A DNA stretch of 64,000 nt from assembly GCA_963662175.1 (NCBI GenBank), contig OY759215.1, positions 30,134,066 to 30,198,065 on the forward strand, in the 5' to 3' direction. A program made the position numbers and the translations under genes. Positions within the stretch are counted from its first letter, which is position 1, and every line of letters starts with the position of its first letter. Origin of the DNA: Aradus depressus. Lineage: Eukaryota; Arthropoda; Insecta; Hemiptera; Aradidae. Of this stretch, positions 26,717 through 38,885 are shown piece by piece. Below the pieces are notes generated by a model. The model did not search any database, was not told where the DNA came from, and saw only the letters and a list, made by a program, of their open reading frames with translations.

Positions 26717-28514
26717 CTGTAAACAAGAACAGAATAAGATAATGTACCAGAATAGATAATGTAACAGAATAAGATATATGTAATGTAGTTATCATAACTA
26801 GACCTGAGGATGGTGTGAGGCCGAAACTGGTAGTTGTATTTTTATAAATATCTTTAGTGGAATAGACAATATTTCAAAAAATAAGCTGTTTTATTCAAAT
26901 ACTTCATAGATAATCAGGGAATCTTACCTCGTCCCCGGTTCGTCAAGCAACAATGAATACTTCATATTCAAAGCAGATGCAATTCTTTTAACTTAGACTC
27001 TTTTTAAACGAATATAAATTTTGTAGAAAATTAACAACAGTAAGATGTAGGTTTCTCATCCAACTAAACTTTCGCGGATTTATGGAGGTAATGGAGAATA
27101 ACCAGGGATGCACCTCCGATGATATACATGTAAACAAAAACAGAACAAATAATATTCAGACACTTTTGGTTAACATAAGAAATAATACTTCACATAAGAG
27201 TATAATCGGGAAATCTTACCTTATCCAAGGTTGCTCAAGCAAAATTTACTTTCAAGGGATTCCCTACATCCAGATGAGCTGTGATGCTACAAAATATAAT
27301 AAAAGAACCATATAAATATGTGGAAAGACAAAAATAAACTACCTGCTTGTCGGAGTTCCTCGTCAAACTAAATCATCGCTGAAACATCGACTACATGGAG
27401 TTGCACCTCAGACCATATCCCGGCAAACAAGAAAAGATGAAGATAATTTCGGAGAAGTTCCACGACTCCTGAAGCAAAAATGACTGATGATCGAATTACA
27501 ACTCTTTCCCGATTTCTCAAGCGCAAATGACTCACTTCGAATGCTACTGTATGACAATGCAGAAGAATTAAAAAGAACAAGAAAGTTACAATTAAGCTCG
27601 GAGAAGCTGAGGATAGAAAAATGGAAGAATGTCCTGGAACATGATGCGACAAAATAAATTATAATCAAGGAGTCCCACTTTTGCTCCGGTTTCGCAAGCA
27701 GAAATCAATTTCAACGAATTCCGGATATCCAAAGCTACTGTAAAGCTATAAAGAAAAATATATGTATTATATACATATTATAATATATTATTACACAATT
27801 ATGAAAAAAAAATTATTTACCTATAAGTTCCGACGTTTTGCAACTCAACGAACGATCAAGGAGATGAAGAATAACTTGGGATGCACCTCAGACAATATAT
27901 CAACAACAAACAAACAAGAACAGAATAAGATGATGTACGGAGACCTTTGGTCAATATAAGACAAAATAATATTACGATGATCAAAGAGTCTCACCTCATA
28001 TCCCCAGTATCATCAGTAGAAATGACTTTCATTCTAATGCGGATATCCATAGATGCTGTAATGAAAAAAAAAAATAATACGAAAGTATTAAAAAATGGTG
28101 AAAAAAAATATATGTTTGGATTAGCTCATAAACTACATAACATTAGGCTAATAAACGACAAAATAACTTTTCGATAATAAAGGAGTCACACCGCATGTCT
28201 GTATTCGTAAGCTGAAATAATAACAAAAATAAAAAGGTGTATGAAATGTAAAGAAAAAAAAATTACCTGTATTCCGGACGTTGTATTATTCAGCGTAGGG
28301 TCGCGGCAGAGATGAAGAATAATTCGGAATGCCCGACAGTCAATATATCTGCAAAACAAACACAAAATCAATTTCATATAAGAAGACTTGTCGACCATCT
28401 GGAACAACACACTTTCTAAATAACCAGGCAACCTCTTCTACGGTTTCTTATGAAAAATAATTTCCAACTAATTTCGGTTTTACAATGTTATTGTAATAAT
28501 ATTCAGAAGAATAC

Positions 28515-28515
<1 letters not shown>

Positions 28516-28558
<43 letters not shown>
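28516..28558. repeat. (AT)n microsatellite
   Basis: Uninterrupted AT dinucleotide run within block F1 copy 3. The sister blocks have only short AT-rich tracts here, so it has expanded in this copy. Confidence 0.95.
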
Positions 28559-28564
<6 letters not shown>

Positions 28565-29040
28565 CATATTATACTATATTATTACACAATTGTGAAAAAA
28601 AAAAATATTTACCGAAAAAAAATTCCGAACTTTCTGCAACTCGACGCATGATCAAGCAGACACCAAGAATAACTTGGGACGCACCTCAGACGATATATCA
28701 ACAACAAACAAACAAGAACAGAATAGGATGATGTATGGAAACCTTTGGCCAATATAAGACAAAATAATATTAGACTTGTCCATCACCTGGAATAATAGGT
28801 TTTCTAAATAACCTATAACTAAATAATAATAAGGGAATCTCACCTCTTTCACGGTTTTTCATGCAGAAATAATGTTCAACTAATTCCGGTTATCAAATGC
28901 TGCTGTAATGCTATTAAGAAGAATAAAAATATATAATAAATAGCTAAAAAAAAACATTTACCTGTATAATCGGACATATGCATTAAAACACCTGAGCGCT
29001 GGATCATCAGTAGAGAGGGTATGACGGGTTTGTGGCAAAG

Positions 29041-29558
29041 GAAGTGACGTCATTCAATAAGAAGTCACCCCCACGCACATCTAATCCCCTTCTCATGTGA
29101 TGTTCCCTAACCATAGAAAAACATTCTCAACTATCCTGAGATGTAACCATGGTGCCCCCTCCAAAATAGTTTTCACCGACGAAAAGGCCCCCCACAAAAT
29201 ATAATTCATAAAACAGAAAACCAATGAGGCGTAGTCAGAAGACCCCCTTCCCCAAAATATTTCTATCCTCACAGTAAGTTTTCCCTCTCCACCTAAACTA
29301 AATACGATATTTCATCATCAATAATCACCTCATCTATTGACCACACTTCGAACAATTCCAATAGCCTTGTACATGCATTTGTCCGAGACCTTTATCTTGT
29401 AACATTTCCAGTAGGTTCTTACAAGTCTCAATGTACAACCCCAAAAGGAGATCTTTCACCAGACCTACTCTCCTGCACTACATGTTTTCTACACATGGCC
29501 TCACCCAAATCTTCACCACCATAAAAACACTAACTCTTAAAAAACTCTCTGAGTAATA
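29041..29558. repeat. Left inverted arm L4 of element 4
   Basis: Starts GTGACGTCATTCAATAAG and ends CTGAGTAATA just before the satellite word at 29559. Very similar to L2 throughout, with small indels. Confidence 0.8.
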
Positions 29559-31965
29559 GTCACGGTTACAAGGGGCGCAAAGGTGTGATTTAGTTCAGTG
29601 AGTAGGATGAAAATGTTACCGGTGTGCACAAACAGTAGATGTGACTAGAAAATAAAGAATAGCTCTGAAAGCTATCTAGATCTTGGTCTCCATCTAAATC
29701 ATGAAGCCCTTTGTAACCATCAAAGAATACATACTCTTCAGGACTTTATTGAGATAAAGAAATGGAGAGTATGTATCCATGTTAGATTGTTACGGGTACA
29801 AGGGACGCAAGGTGACGTATTTAGTGCAGTGAGTAGGATGGAAATGTTACCAGTGTACACAAACCGTAGAGGTGACTGGAAAATAAAGAATAGCTCTGAA
29901 AGCTATCTAGATCTTGGTCTCGAACTAAATCATGAAGCCCTTTGTAACCATCAAAGAATACATACTCTTCAGGACTTTATTAAGATAAAGAAATAAGACA
30001 CAATAATATAACGATATTATAATAATATATATCCATGTTAGATTGTTACGGGTACAAGGGACGCAAGGTGACGTATTTAGTGCAGTGAGTAGGATGGAAA
30101 TGTTCCCAGTGTACACAAACCGTGAGGGGACTGGAAAATAAAGAGAAGCTCTGAAAGCTATCTAGATCCTGGTCTCGATCTAAATCATGAAGCCCTTTGT
30201 AACCATCAAAGAATACATACTCTTCAGGACTTTATTAAGATAAAGAAATGGAGAGTATGTATCCATGTTAGATTGTTACGGGTACAAGGGACGCAAGGTG
30301 ACGTATTTAGTGCAGTGAGTAGGATGGAAATGTTACCAGTGTACACAAACCGTAGAGGTGACTGGAAAATAAAGAATAGCTCTGAAAGCTATCTAGATCT
30401 TGGTCTCGAACTAAATCATGAAGCCCTCTGTAACCATCAAAGAATACATACTCTTCAGGACTTTATTAAGATAAAGAAATAAGACACAATAATATAACGA
30501 TATTATAATAATATATATCCATGTTAGATTGTTACGGGTACAAGGGACGCAAGGTGACGTATTTAGTGCAGTGAGTAGGATGGAAATGTTACCAGTGTAC
30601 ACAAACCGTAGAGGGGACTGGAAAATAAAGAGAAGCTCTGAAAGCTATCTAGATCCTGGTCTCGATCTAAATCATGAAGCCCTTTGTAACCATCAAAGAA
30701 TACATACTCTTCAGGACTTTATTAAGATAAAGAAATGGAGAGTATGTATCCATGTTAGATTGTTACGGGTACAAGGGACGCAAGGTGACGTATTTAGTGC
30801 AGTGAGTAGGATGGAAATGTTACCAGTGTACACAAACCGTAGAGGTGACTGGAAAATAAAGAATAGCTCTGAAAGCTATCTAGATCTTGGTCTCGAACTA
30901 AATCATGAAGCCCTTTGTAACCATCAAAGAATACATACTCTTCAGGACTTTATTAAGAAAAAGAAATAAGACACAATAATATAACGATATTATAATAATA
31001 TATATCCATGTTAGATTGTTACGGGTACAAGGGACGCAAGGTGACGTATTTAGTGCAGTGAGTAGGATGGAAATGTTACCAGTGTACACAAACCGTAGAG
31101 GGGACTGGAAAATAAAGAGAAGCTCTGAAAGCTATCTAGATCCTGGTCTCGATCTAAATCATGAAGCCCTTTGTAACCATTAAAGAATACATACTCTTCA
31201 AGACTTTATGTACATAAAGAAATGGAGAGTATGTATCCATGTGAGTTTGTTACGGATACAAAGGGCGCAAGGTGACGTATTTACCGCAGTGAGTAGGATG
31301 AAAATGTTACCAGTGTACAGAAACTGTAGAGGTGACGAGGAAATAAAGAGAAGCTCTGAAAGCTATCTAGATCCTGGTGTCGAACTAGTTAAGACTCATC
31401 AAGCCCCATGTAACAGTCACATTAATACATACTCTTCAGGACTTTATTTACATAAAGAAATAGAGAGTATGTATCCATGTGAGTTTGTTACGGATACAAA
31501 GGGCGCAAGGTGACGTATTTACCGCAGTGAGTAGGATGAAAATGTTACCAGTGTACAGAAACTGTAGAGGTGACGAGGAAATAAAGAGAAGCTCTGAAAG
31601 CTATCTAGATCCTGGTGTCGAACTAGTTAAGACTCATCAAGCCCCATGTAACAGTCACATTAATACATACTCTTCAGGACTTTATTTACATAAAGAAATA
31701 GAGAGTATGTATCCATGTGAGTTTGTTACGAATACAAGGGGCGCAAGTTGACGTATTTAGTGCAGTGAGTAGGATGAAAATGTTACCAGTGTACAGAAAC
31801 CGTAGAGGTAACGAGGAAATAAAGAGAAGCTCTGAAAGCTATCTAGATCCTGGTGTCGAACTAGTTACGACTCATCAAGCCCCATGTAACAGTCACAAGA
31901 ATACATACTCTTCAGGACTTTATTTAGATAAAGAAATGGAGAGTATGTATCTATGTTACATTGTT
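29559..31965 (+). repeat. Satellite array S4, with a 486-bp higher-order repeat
   Basis: S2-type monomers. A 37-bp AT-rich insert (ACACAATAATATAACGATAT...) occurs three times in alternating monomers near 29,997, 30,483 and 30,967. This defines a two-monomer unit of about 486 bp. Farther right, two neighbouring 237-bp monomers near 31,210-31,700 are almost identical, showing recent duplication. Open frames of 69-146 codons here are the satellite frame described for S2. Confidence 0.95.
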
Positions 31966-32097
31966 ACATACATCACAAAAACAACACCCCCAACCTTCAT
32001 ATACAATTCAGGTCTACTTTCACATCCCTATATTTTCTAATAGATAGATACAACCTCACAAAGGACTTTGCACTACTCTTCACATTCTGTCATCCTG
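31966..32097. repeat. Displaced copy of the L3 satellite-proximal end inside S4
   Basis: ACATCACAAAAACAACACCC through TTCTGTCATCCTGTCACGG matches about 24,865-25,000 almost base for base and continues into a new satellite start. The S4 array is therefore interrupted by an L-end plus a second array start. Confidence 0.85.
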
Positions 32098-32290
32098 TCA
32101 CGGTTACAAGGGGCGCAAGGTGACGTATTTAGTGCAGTGAGTAGGAAGAAATTGTTACCGATGTGCAGAAACCGTAGAGGTGACGGAAAAATAGAGAGAA
32201 GCTCTGAAAGCTATCTAGACCCTGGTCTCGAACTAGTTACGACTCATCGAGCCCCATTTAACCGTCACAAGAATTCATACTCTCTAGCTG
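32098..32290 (+). repeat. Satellite S4b, one monomer
   Basis: One S monomer after the displaced L end. It ends at ACCGTCACAAGAATTCATAC before arm R4. Its first part is the closest match in the window to the first S3 monomer. Confidence 0.85.
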
Positions 32291-32970
32291 AAAAAATTCC
32301 TTTGTTACGGTTACAAGTGGTGCATACTATACAGAATGTTTAATTGTTTTAGAGGTGGAAAATAGGCAATTAATTCGGTTTTAGAAGGTGTAATGTGTGT
32401 AAATGCGAGGTTTTGTAGGAGGTGTCATGTTAATCGGGTTAGTAGGTTCTGAACTATAGAAAAATATATGAGTCAAGGCTGGAATGTGTTGAATGATGAA
32501 CTTTTGTATATGTGTTATAGGATGGCATGATAATGCATGTATAAGGCTACCGGAAATGCACAAGGTCAATACATATGGTCAACGTGACAGTTGACGATGA
32601 TATCATAAACTCTTTTACTTTGAAGGGAGAGAGGAAACTTAGTCAAACAATTATGAGGATAACGGAAACTAAGGAGTATAGAAGGAATCTTACCCCAACC
32701 AGGTTTATAGAGAGAAACCGAAAACATAGTTTAAGGATGAAAACCTCTTCTGAATATGGCGCCTGCCTGTTGATGGCTTAGGCTTGAGTGAGTGGTTGGC
32801 GGCGGTAATGTCGATTGAAGATAATTGAGAGAGGGGCGTCATGGCTACGTCTCAGGGTAGTTAAGAATGTTTTCGATGATTTAGGAACATCGTATATCGT
32901 ATAGTACTAAAGCTAAAGAGAGGGAAGGGGGTGGGATGCCTCATCAGAGTTCCTCGATGAAAGACGTAAC
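32291..32970. repeat. Right inverted arm R4 of element 4
   Basis: Parallel to R2: GGTTACAAGTGGTGCATACT at the satellite side, GGCTACCGGAAATGCACAAGG at 32,547, and CTCATCAGAGTTCCTCGATG at the outer side. Its reverse complement matches L arms over several landmarks in order. Confidence 0.8.
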
Positions 32971-35900
32971 TCTCTGCGCCAAGACTCTTTTTAGTATTAT
33001 GGACGACATGAAGAATAACTTGGGATGCTCCTAAGCAGTATATCTGCAAACGAAAAGAGAAAGATGATGTCAATATACGACAAAAAGTCTTTAGTCAGAT
33101 TTCGGTCAGTTCCGCTGTGATGCTTTTCAAATTTTTAAAAAGGTTGTACAATTTAGTTTCAGCTGACAATTTGGGTTCAAGTTTCTCCTCAAATGACTTA
33201 TCTCTGAAGAGAATAACTAGGGATGCACCTAAGACGATATATGAACAGGCAAACAAGAACAGAAGATAATAATATACAGAGACTTGTAGCCAATGTAAGA
33301 ATAATTACATCAGAGATAATCGAGAAATCTCCGTTCATCCAAGGTTGCTCAAGCAAAAATGACTTTCAGGCAGGGATTGAATTTGAGAATTAATTTTTTT
33401 GTAAAATCAAGAAATAACAGTTATTTTTTTATTGAAAAAGTAAAAATCACTGAGATTCTTAAATAAAAGTCAAAAGTTAATCGGTAAGATTTATACATCA
33501 AGTTAAAAATTAACTGTTAACATTTGACTTATATTTTTTAAGTTAAACGTCAAGAATTGCTTATTGAGTGAAAAATGTTTGAATCAAAAAGAAAAATTAC
33601 TTTTTGAGCGGTATTTTTTAGATCAGAAATAACACTTATTACTTGAGCGATATTTTTTTCTCTCAAAATAAAACTCAAAACGCTGTATCTCTCTTAATAC
33701 TGAAGTTATCATCTTGCAGTTGGTCTTATTCGAATCAGCTTGTAAAAATCTTTAAGAACCAATCACTTAACTTTCTCAGAAAGGAAACTTTTGTTAAAAA
33801 CTGTCTTCAAAAGTAGGAAATAGTTGTAACCAGTCGTGTACAAGGCCTGACAAAACTATTAGGTGTAAATTCAAAAAGAAAAGTATACAAAGACAAAATT
33901 AAATTTTGGCGTCCCATTTTGGCACAATGATATATCATTAATTAATTAAATCAGAATCTTAAACACCACACTCAGATGTACTGTTTGAACAGTTCAATGG
34001 TAACTGAATTATACAGGGGCGATTAATGGCTGATGTAATACTGTAGTACAAAAACGAAACTCCTCTAAAAAACTAAATATTGAACGTTGATCTTGTTTAT
34101 AAAAACATCAATACGTAAACAGGTGTTTAGAGGATAGAAAAAGAGATTTATCGCTATCCCCCTCACCAACTTTCCATTTTTCTCATTGGTTAGTGATCAA
34201 ATTCGTCTTTTTGTTTTTCATCCGGATATAAAAGTAGAATATAAAAGTAGGATACAGTTGTCGTTAGTCATATTATGACTGTATCCTACTTTTTAAAAGA
34301 ATTTTTGAAAAAATTTTCTTTTGAAGAAACCGCGAAGATTGATTGTTATACATAAGTATTTTCAAGCTGAATCAAATAAGACTAACCACAAGTAGATAGC
34401 TTTAATCGTAAGCGAGATAAAGCGTTTTGAGTTTTATTTTGAGTGAAAAAAATATCACTCAAGTAATAAGTGTTATTTCTGATCTAAAAAATTTCGCTCA
34501 GAAATAATTATGGTGGGGTGATTTTTAATTTATTGACAGAAAAATAAGAATTAATTTTTGAGGGAAATCACAAAATGAATTTTAAAAGCTATAAACAAAA
34601 ATTAAGTTATGATTTAATTTATCAGTCATAAAAAATAATTTTCAAGTTCAAACTCTGCTTTCAAGGGATTCCATACATCCAAATCGGCTGTAATGCCATA
34701 AAACATAATAAAAGAAACATTTTTAATATTTGAAAGGACAAAAAAAACGTACCTGTGAGAGCGGAGTTTCTCATGAAATTAACTTGGAATGCACCTTCAG
34801 ACGATATATCTGTAAACAAGAACAGAATAAGATATTGCACCAAAACTTGTGGCCAATATAAGACAAAAGATGCATAGATAATCTGGAAAAATCATGTTAA
34901 AAAGACTTTCATCAAATACCCGATATCCAGAGCAGCTGCACTGTTATAAAAATAATAATAAAATAAACAAAAAAGTATTTTTTTTCAAAAATCTGTTAGA
35001 TCGGAAATTTTCATCAAACTAACTCATCACAAACTACTAAATAACCAGAGAATCTCACCCCACAGTCCGCCAAGTAAACATAAGTTTCATAAGACATCCA
35101 GAGCAGCACATCGTTAAGCAACAAAGACAATCGTCAAATACTGGATACCCAAAGAAAGTGTTGTCCTTTTAAAACAAATATAAAGTTTGTAGAAAGATGG
35201 TACTTACGTAAGATCAAGGCTTCTCAAAATAACTAATCGCTGAATAATGTAAGGTATGAGAACTACTAGGGATGCACCTCCGACGATAAATCTGCAATCA
35301 AGATCAAAATAAAGTAATATACAGACACTTGTGGTCAATATAAGAAAAGACACTTTAGACATAACCAGGAATCTCATCTCATTCATCAGTTCCTCAAGCA
35401 AAAATTAAATTATTTCTTGACAAACTAACTCATAGATAATCAGAGAATCTCATGCTAAAGAGACTCATCGAATATCCACATCTGCACTGCAAACTAACTG
35501 ATCACTGACTTCCTAAATAATCGGAGAATCTCACCGCATCCACAGTCCGCCAAGTAAAAACAACAGAGCAGCTGTACTGCTATAAAAAAGAAAAAAGAAA
35601 CGTTTTAGATATGTGAATGAACAAAAAAATCATTCCTTTCAGTCGGAGTCAAATCACAATAACTTGGGAAATGCTTCATAGATAATCAGGGAATCCCCGG
35701 TTCGTCAAGCAACAATGAATACTTCAAATTCAAAGCAGATGCAATTCTTTTGAAACGAATATAAATTTTGTAGAAAATTAACAACAGTAAGATCAAGGTT
35801 TCTCATTAAACTAACCTTTCGCTGATTCATGAAGGATATGGAGAATAACCAGGGATGCACCTCCGATGATATACATGTAAACAAAAACAGAACGAATAAT

Positions 35901-37490
35901 ATACAGACACTTATGGTTAACATAAGAAATAATATTTCACATACGAGTATAATCGGGAAATCTTACCTTATCCAAGGTTGCTCAAGCAAAAATTACTTTC
36001 AAGGGATTCCCTACATCCAGATGAGCTGTGATGCTACAAAATAGAATAAAAGAAACATTTAAAATGTGTGAAAGGACAAAATTAAACTACCTGCTTGTCG
36101 GAGTTCCTCATCAAACTAAATCATCGCTGAAACATGGACTACATGGAGATGCAACCTCAGACCATATCCCGGCAATCAAGAAAAGATTACGATAATTTTC
36201 GGAGAACTTCCATGTCTCCTAAAGCAAAAATGACTATTGATCGAATTACACCTCTTTCCCGATTTCTCAAGCGCAAATGACTCACTTTGAATGCTACTGT
36301 ATGACATTGAAGAAAAATAAAAAAGAGGAAGTTCGGAAAACCTGAGGAATGAAAAATGAAAGAATGTCCTGGAACATGTGGCGTCAAAATAAATTATAGA
36401 TAATCAAGGAGTCCCCTCTTATTCGGAGTCGAATCACATTAACTTGGGTAATACATCACAGATAATCAGGAAATCACACCTTATCCACAGTCCGCCAAGT
36501 TAAAATGACTCTCTTGAGATTCCGTACCAGCTGTACTGCTATAAAAAGGAAGAAAGAAACGTTTTAGATATGTGAATGGACAAAAAAAAACATTTTTCAT
36601 ATTCGGAGTCATATCACACTAACTTGGGAAATCCATATTGATAATCAGGGAAGCTGCTGTACTGCTATAAAAAAGAAGAAAGAAACGTTTTAGATATGTG
36701 AATGGACAAAAAAAAAACATTTTTCATATTCGGAGTCATATCACACTAACTTGGGAAATACATATAGATAATCAGGGAAGCTGCTGTACTGCTATAAAAA
36801 AGAAGAAAGAAACGTTTTAGATATGTGAATGGACAAGAAAAAACATTCTTGCTACTCGGAATCAAATCATACTAACTTGGGTAATACTTGTAGATAACCA
36901 GGGAAGCTCACCTTATCCACAGTCCGCCAAATTAAAATGGCTCTCTTGGGATTCCGTATATCTACAGCAGCAGTACTGCTATTAAAAAGAAGAAACAAAC
37001 GTTTTAGAGAAGTCTTTGAATCGACAAAAAAAACATTTCTGTTGTTCGGAGTGAAATTACACTAACTTGGGAAATACTTATATATAAAAAGGGAAGCTCA
37101 CCTTATCCACAGTCCACCAAGTTAAAATGACTCTCTTGGGATTCCGTACCAGCTGTACTGCTATAAAAAAGAAGAAAGAAACGATTTAGATATGTGAATG
37201 GACAAAAAGAGAAAATCCAATTATTCGGAATCAAATCACACTAATTTGGGAAATACTTATAGATAATCAGCTAAGCTCACCTTATCCACAGTCCGCCAAG
37301 TTAAAATGACTCTCTTCGGATTCCGTACATCAAGAGCTGCTGTACTGCTATAAAAAAGAAGAAAGAAACGTTTTAGATATGTGAATGGACAAGAAAAAAC
37401 ATTCCTGTTATTCGGAATCAAATCACACTAACTTGGGTAAACTTACAGATAATGAGGGAAACTCACCTTTTCCACAGCCAGTGTTTAATC
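32971..37490 (-). other. Exon-like module block F1, copy 4 (interrupted 33369-34657)
   Basis: Collinear with other F1 blocks to about 36,400. It then becomes a local tandem of about 120-160-bp units with CTGTACTGCTATAAAAAAGA, CGTTTTAGATATGTGAATGG and TATTCGGAGTCAAATCACAC (36,430-37,440). On the minus strand these units carry TTTTATAG acceptor-like and GTGAGC/GTGAGTTT donor-like edges around a CAGTCCGCCAAG-coding segment. No intact gene. Confidence 0.5.
33369..34657. mobile_element. Foldback/long-inverted-repeat element, 1.29 kb
   Basis: Inserted in block F1 at a site intact elsewhere (AAATGACTTTCAAGGGATTCC). CTTTCA is duplicated at 33363-33368 and 34658-34663. Ends: left GCAGGGATTGAATTTGAG, right (reverse complement) GCAGAGTTTGAACTTGAA. 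Long inner arms are also inverted: the stretch near 33,622-33,685 (AACACTTATTACTTGAGCG) is the near-perfect reverse complement of 34,428-34,490. The 33,717-33,750 stretch pairs with about 34,360-34,395. The centre holds another hairpin (GTAGGATACAGT / ACTGTATCCTAC, 34,245-34,295). No coding frame, so it would need a transposase supplied elsewhere. Confidence 0.8.
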
Positions 37491-37740
37491 CTATTTCTGA
37501 TGTGTTCTTTTACCCGTTTTTCTTTTTTTTTATGAAGTGTTATTATTTCAGCAGAAAATGTCAGGTACCTATCAATTGTATATTGGACAGACTGTCCGAT
37601 GCTTTAAAGACACAATTAAAGAACATTTGACTGAAATAAGAAACCGAGACAACCGGTTCAATTTCGCGACCCAAATTATCAACAACCCACAACAAGTAAA
37701 TTTATCCATATATTACCTTGATATATTTATTTTTTCCATG
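37491..37740 (+). pseudogene. GIY-YIG endonuclease remnant (Penelope-like element fragment)
   Basis: A plus-strand frame (37537-37746, conserved part about 37559-37690) reads GTYQLYIGQTVRCFKDTIKE, then HL, and later FNFATQIINN. It resembles the GIY-YIG nuclease core: a Y...YIGQT strand followed by an Arg/Lys-rich helix with EH. In animals this motif combination is best known from the C-terminal endonuclease of Penelope-like retroelements. No reverse transcriptase is seen upstream. The piece is about 45-60 residues, so it is a fragment, embedded among F1 modules. The family assignment is inference from the motif. Confidence 0.55.
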
Positions 37741-37872
37741 ATATAATAAAAAAAATTATATAATGTGGTCATTACAACCAAAGCAGTTGTTCGCCCAAAA
37801 TAGACCAACCAACCAGAGCAAGACTTCCTTATACCAACCACGCTTACAGATGACTTTTTCACCCCTCCCCCA

Positions 37873-37896
37873 CCCCCCCCCCCCCCCCCCCCCCCC
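37873..37896. repeat. Poly-C run of 24
   Basis: Uninterrupted C homopolymer preceded by CCCCTCCCCCA in an otherwise AT-rich region. Homopolymers of this length are prone to assembly and sequencing error. Confidence 0.95.
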
Positions 37897-37989
37897 ATTT
37901 CAAAATCAATTGATACTGGCATTACTGGTTATATGAAAGTGAAAAAGTAGGCTCCAGTGGTTTTCTTTGTTTCATTGTAAAGCAAAGTT

Positions 37990-38340
37990 GTGAGTGTCTT
38001 TCCAGAAATGCCAGTATGATTCACATCACACTAACTGAGGAAATACTTCACAGATAATCAGGAAATCACACCTTATCCACAGTCCGCCAAGTTAAAATGA
38101 CTCTCTTCGGATTCCGTACCAGCTGTACTGCTATAAAAAAGAAGAAAGAAAGGATTTAGATATGTGAATAGACAAAAAGAAAAATTCCTCTTATTCGGAG
38201 TCAAATCACACTAAAAATACTTTCCCGGGTTTCCGTTCATCCGGCGCATCAGTAATCCTATAAAAAAAGGAGATATTTCAAAAGGGTAAACAAAAATGTA
38301 CCTGTTAGTCGGTCTCTTTACGGAAACTTGTGGCCAATAT
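37990..38340 (-). other. F1 module remnants
   Basis: Resumes the tandem seen before 37,440 (ATTCGGAGTCAAATCACACT, CAGTCCGCCAAGTTAAAATG, GAAAGGATTTAGATATGTGAAT). The GIY-YIG/poly-C stretch therefore interrupts the module array. Confidence 0.5.
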
Positions 38341-38885
38341 GCGAAAATAAATTTCTAGATGAACAGGGAAGCCGTGACCACCGCTGTTGCCATTTCTTCA
38401 CAATCCATTCCTGGACAATGTCCTTGCAACGCTCTAGTCTGGACTGTCCGCGCATCTCTTCCTCCAGGGCTAGACGTAAGGGCTCATCTATAACACGTTA
38501 CTACTGTCCCCACTCCAATTCTCTCCTTCTCCTCTTTGGCAAGTCTCACTGAAAATTGATAGGAGTCGTCCTTACGAAGTTTTGAAACGTATGCAACTTT
38601 GTGTCAATATACTTATTACAACGGCAGTTATTGGAGTTTTTGTTATAAACATATTCTCAAATTCGTTGGCATGCGATACAACTGAAACATTGTTTTCAAC
38701 TACAGAAATTTTTGACATACTGTTCATTTTTATCTAATGAAGTAACAACATCTGCTGCTTCACAAAACTTCCTAATATTTCATTTAACCTGACAGATTCG
38801 AACTGGATGACAAAAGCTGGCAGGGCTTAAAAAAACCAACACCAAACTACTGGAAAACAAATGTGATCAAATCGCACAGTGAAGG
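38341..38885. other. Unclassified insertion between F1 and F2
   Basis: Locally GC-richer (38,370-38,540) than the modules around it. The minus strand of 38,372-38,463 is open (KDIVQEWIVKKWQQRWSR) and loosely recalls the WQ.RW region near the C terminus of some R1/I-type retrotransposon proteins. This is too short to assign. The remainder (38,590-38,880) has no recognised feature. Confidence 0.3.

Larger units (their letters stand above)
26251..29040 (-). other. Exon-like module block F1, copy 3
   Basis: Collinear with the other F1 blocks and without large insertions; near 26,800 a segment is replaced by unrelated sequence. Open segment 26660-26716 is listed separately. A pure (AT)n run of about 43 bp lies at 28516-28558. 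Frames of 60-94 codons seen here cross predicted introns and share stops, so no gene is called. Confidence 0.5.

Noticed and set aside
28450..28731. 93-codon frame containing an Ile-Tyr run
   Set aside because: The run is the (AT)n microsatellite, and the frame crosses predicted module edges.
37713..37922. 69-codon minus frame with a Gly run
   Set aside because: Produced by the poly-C homopolymer.
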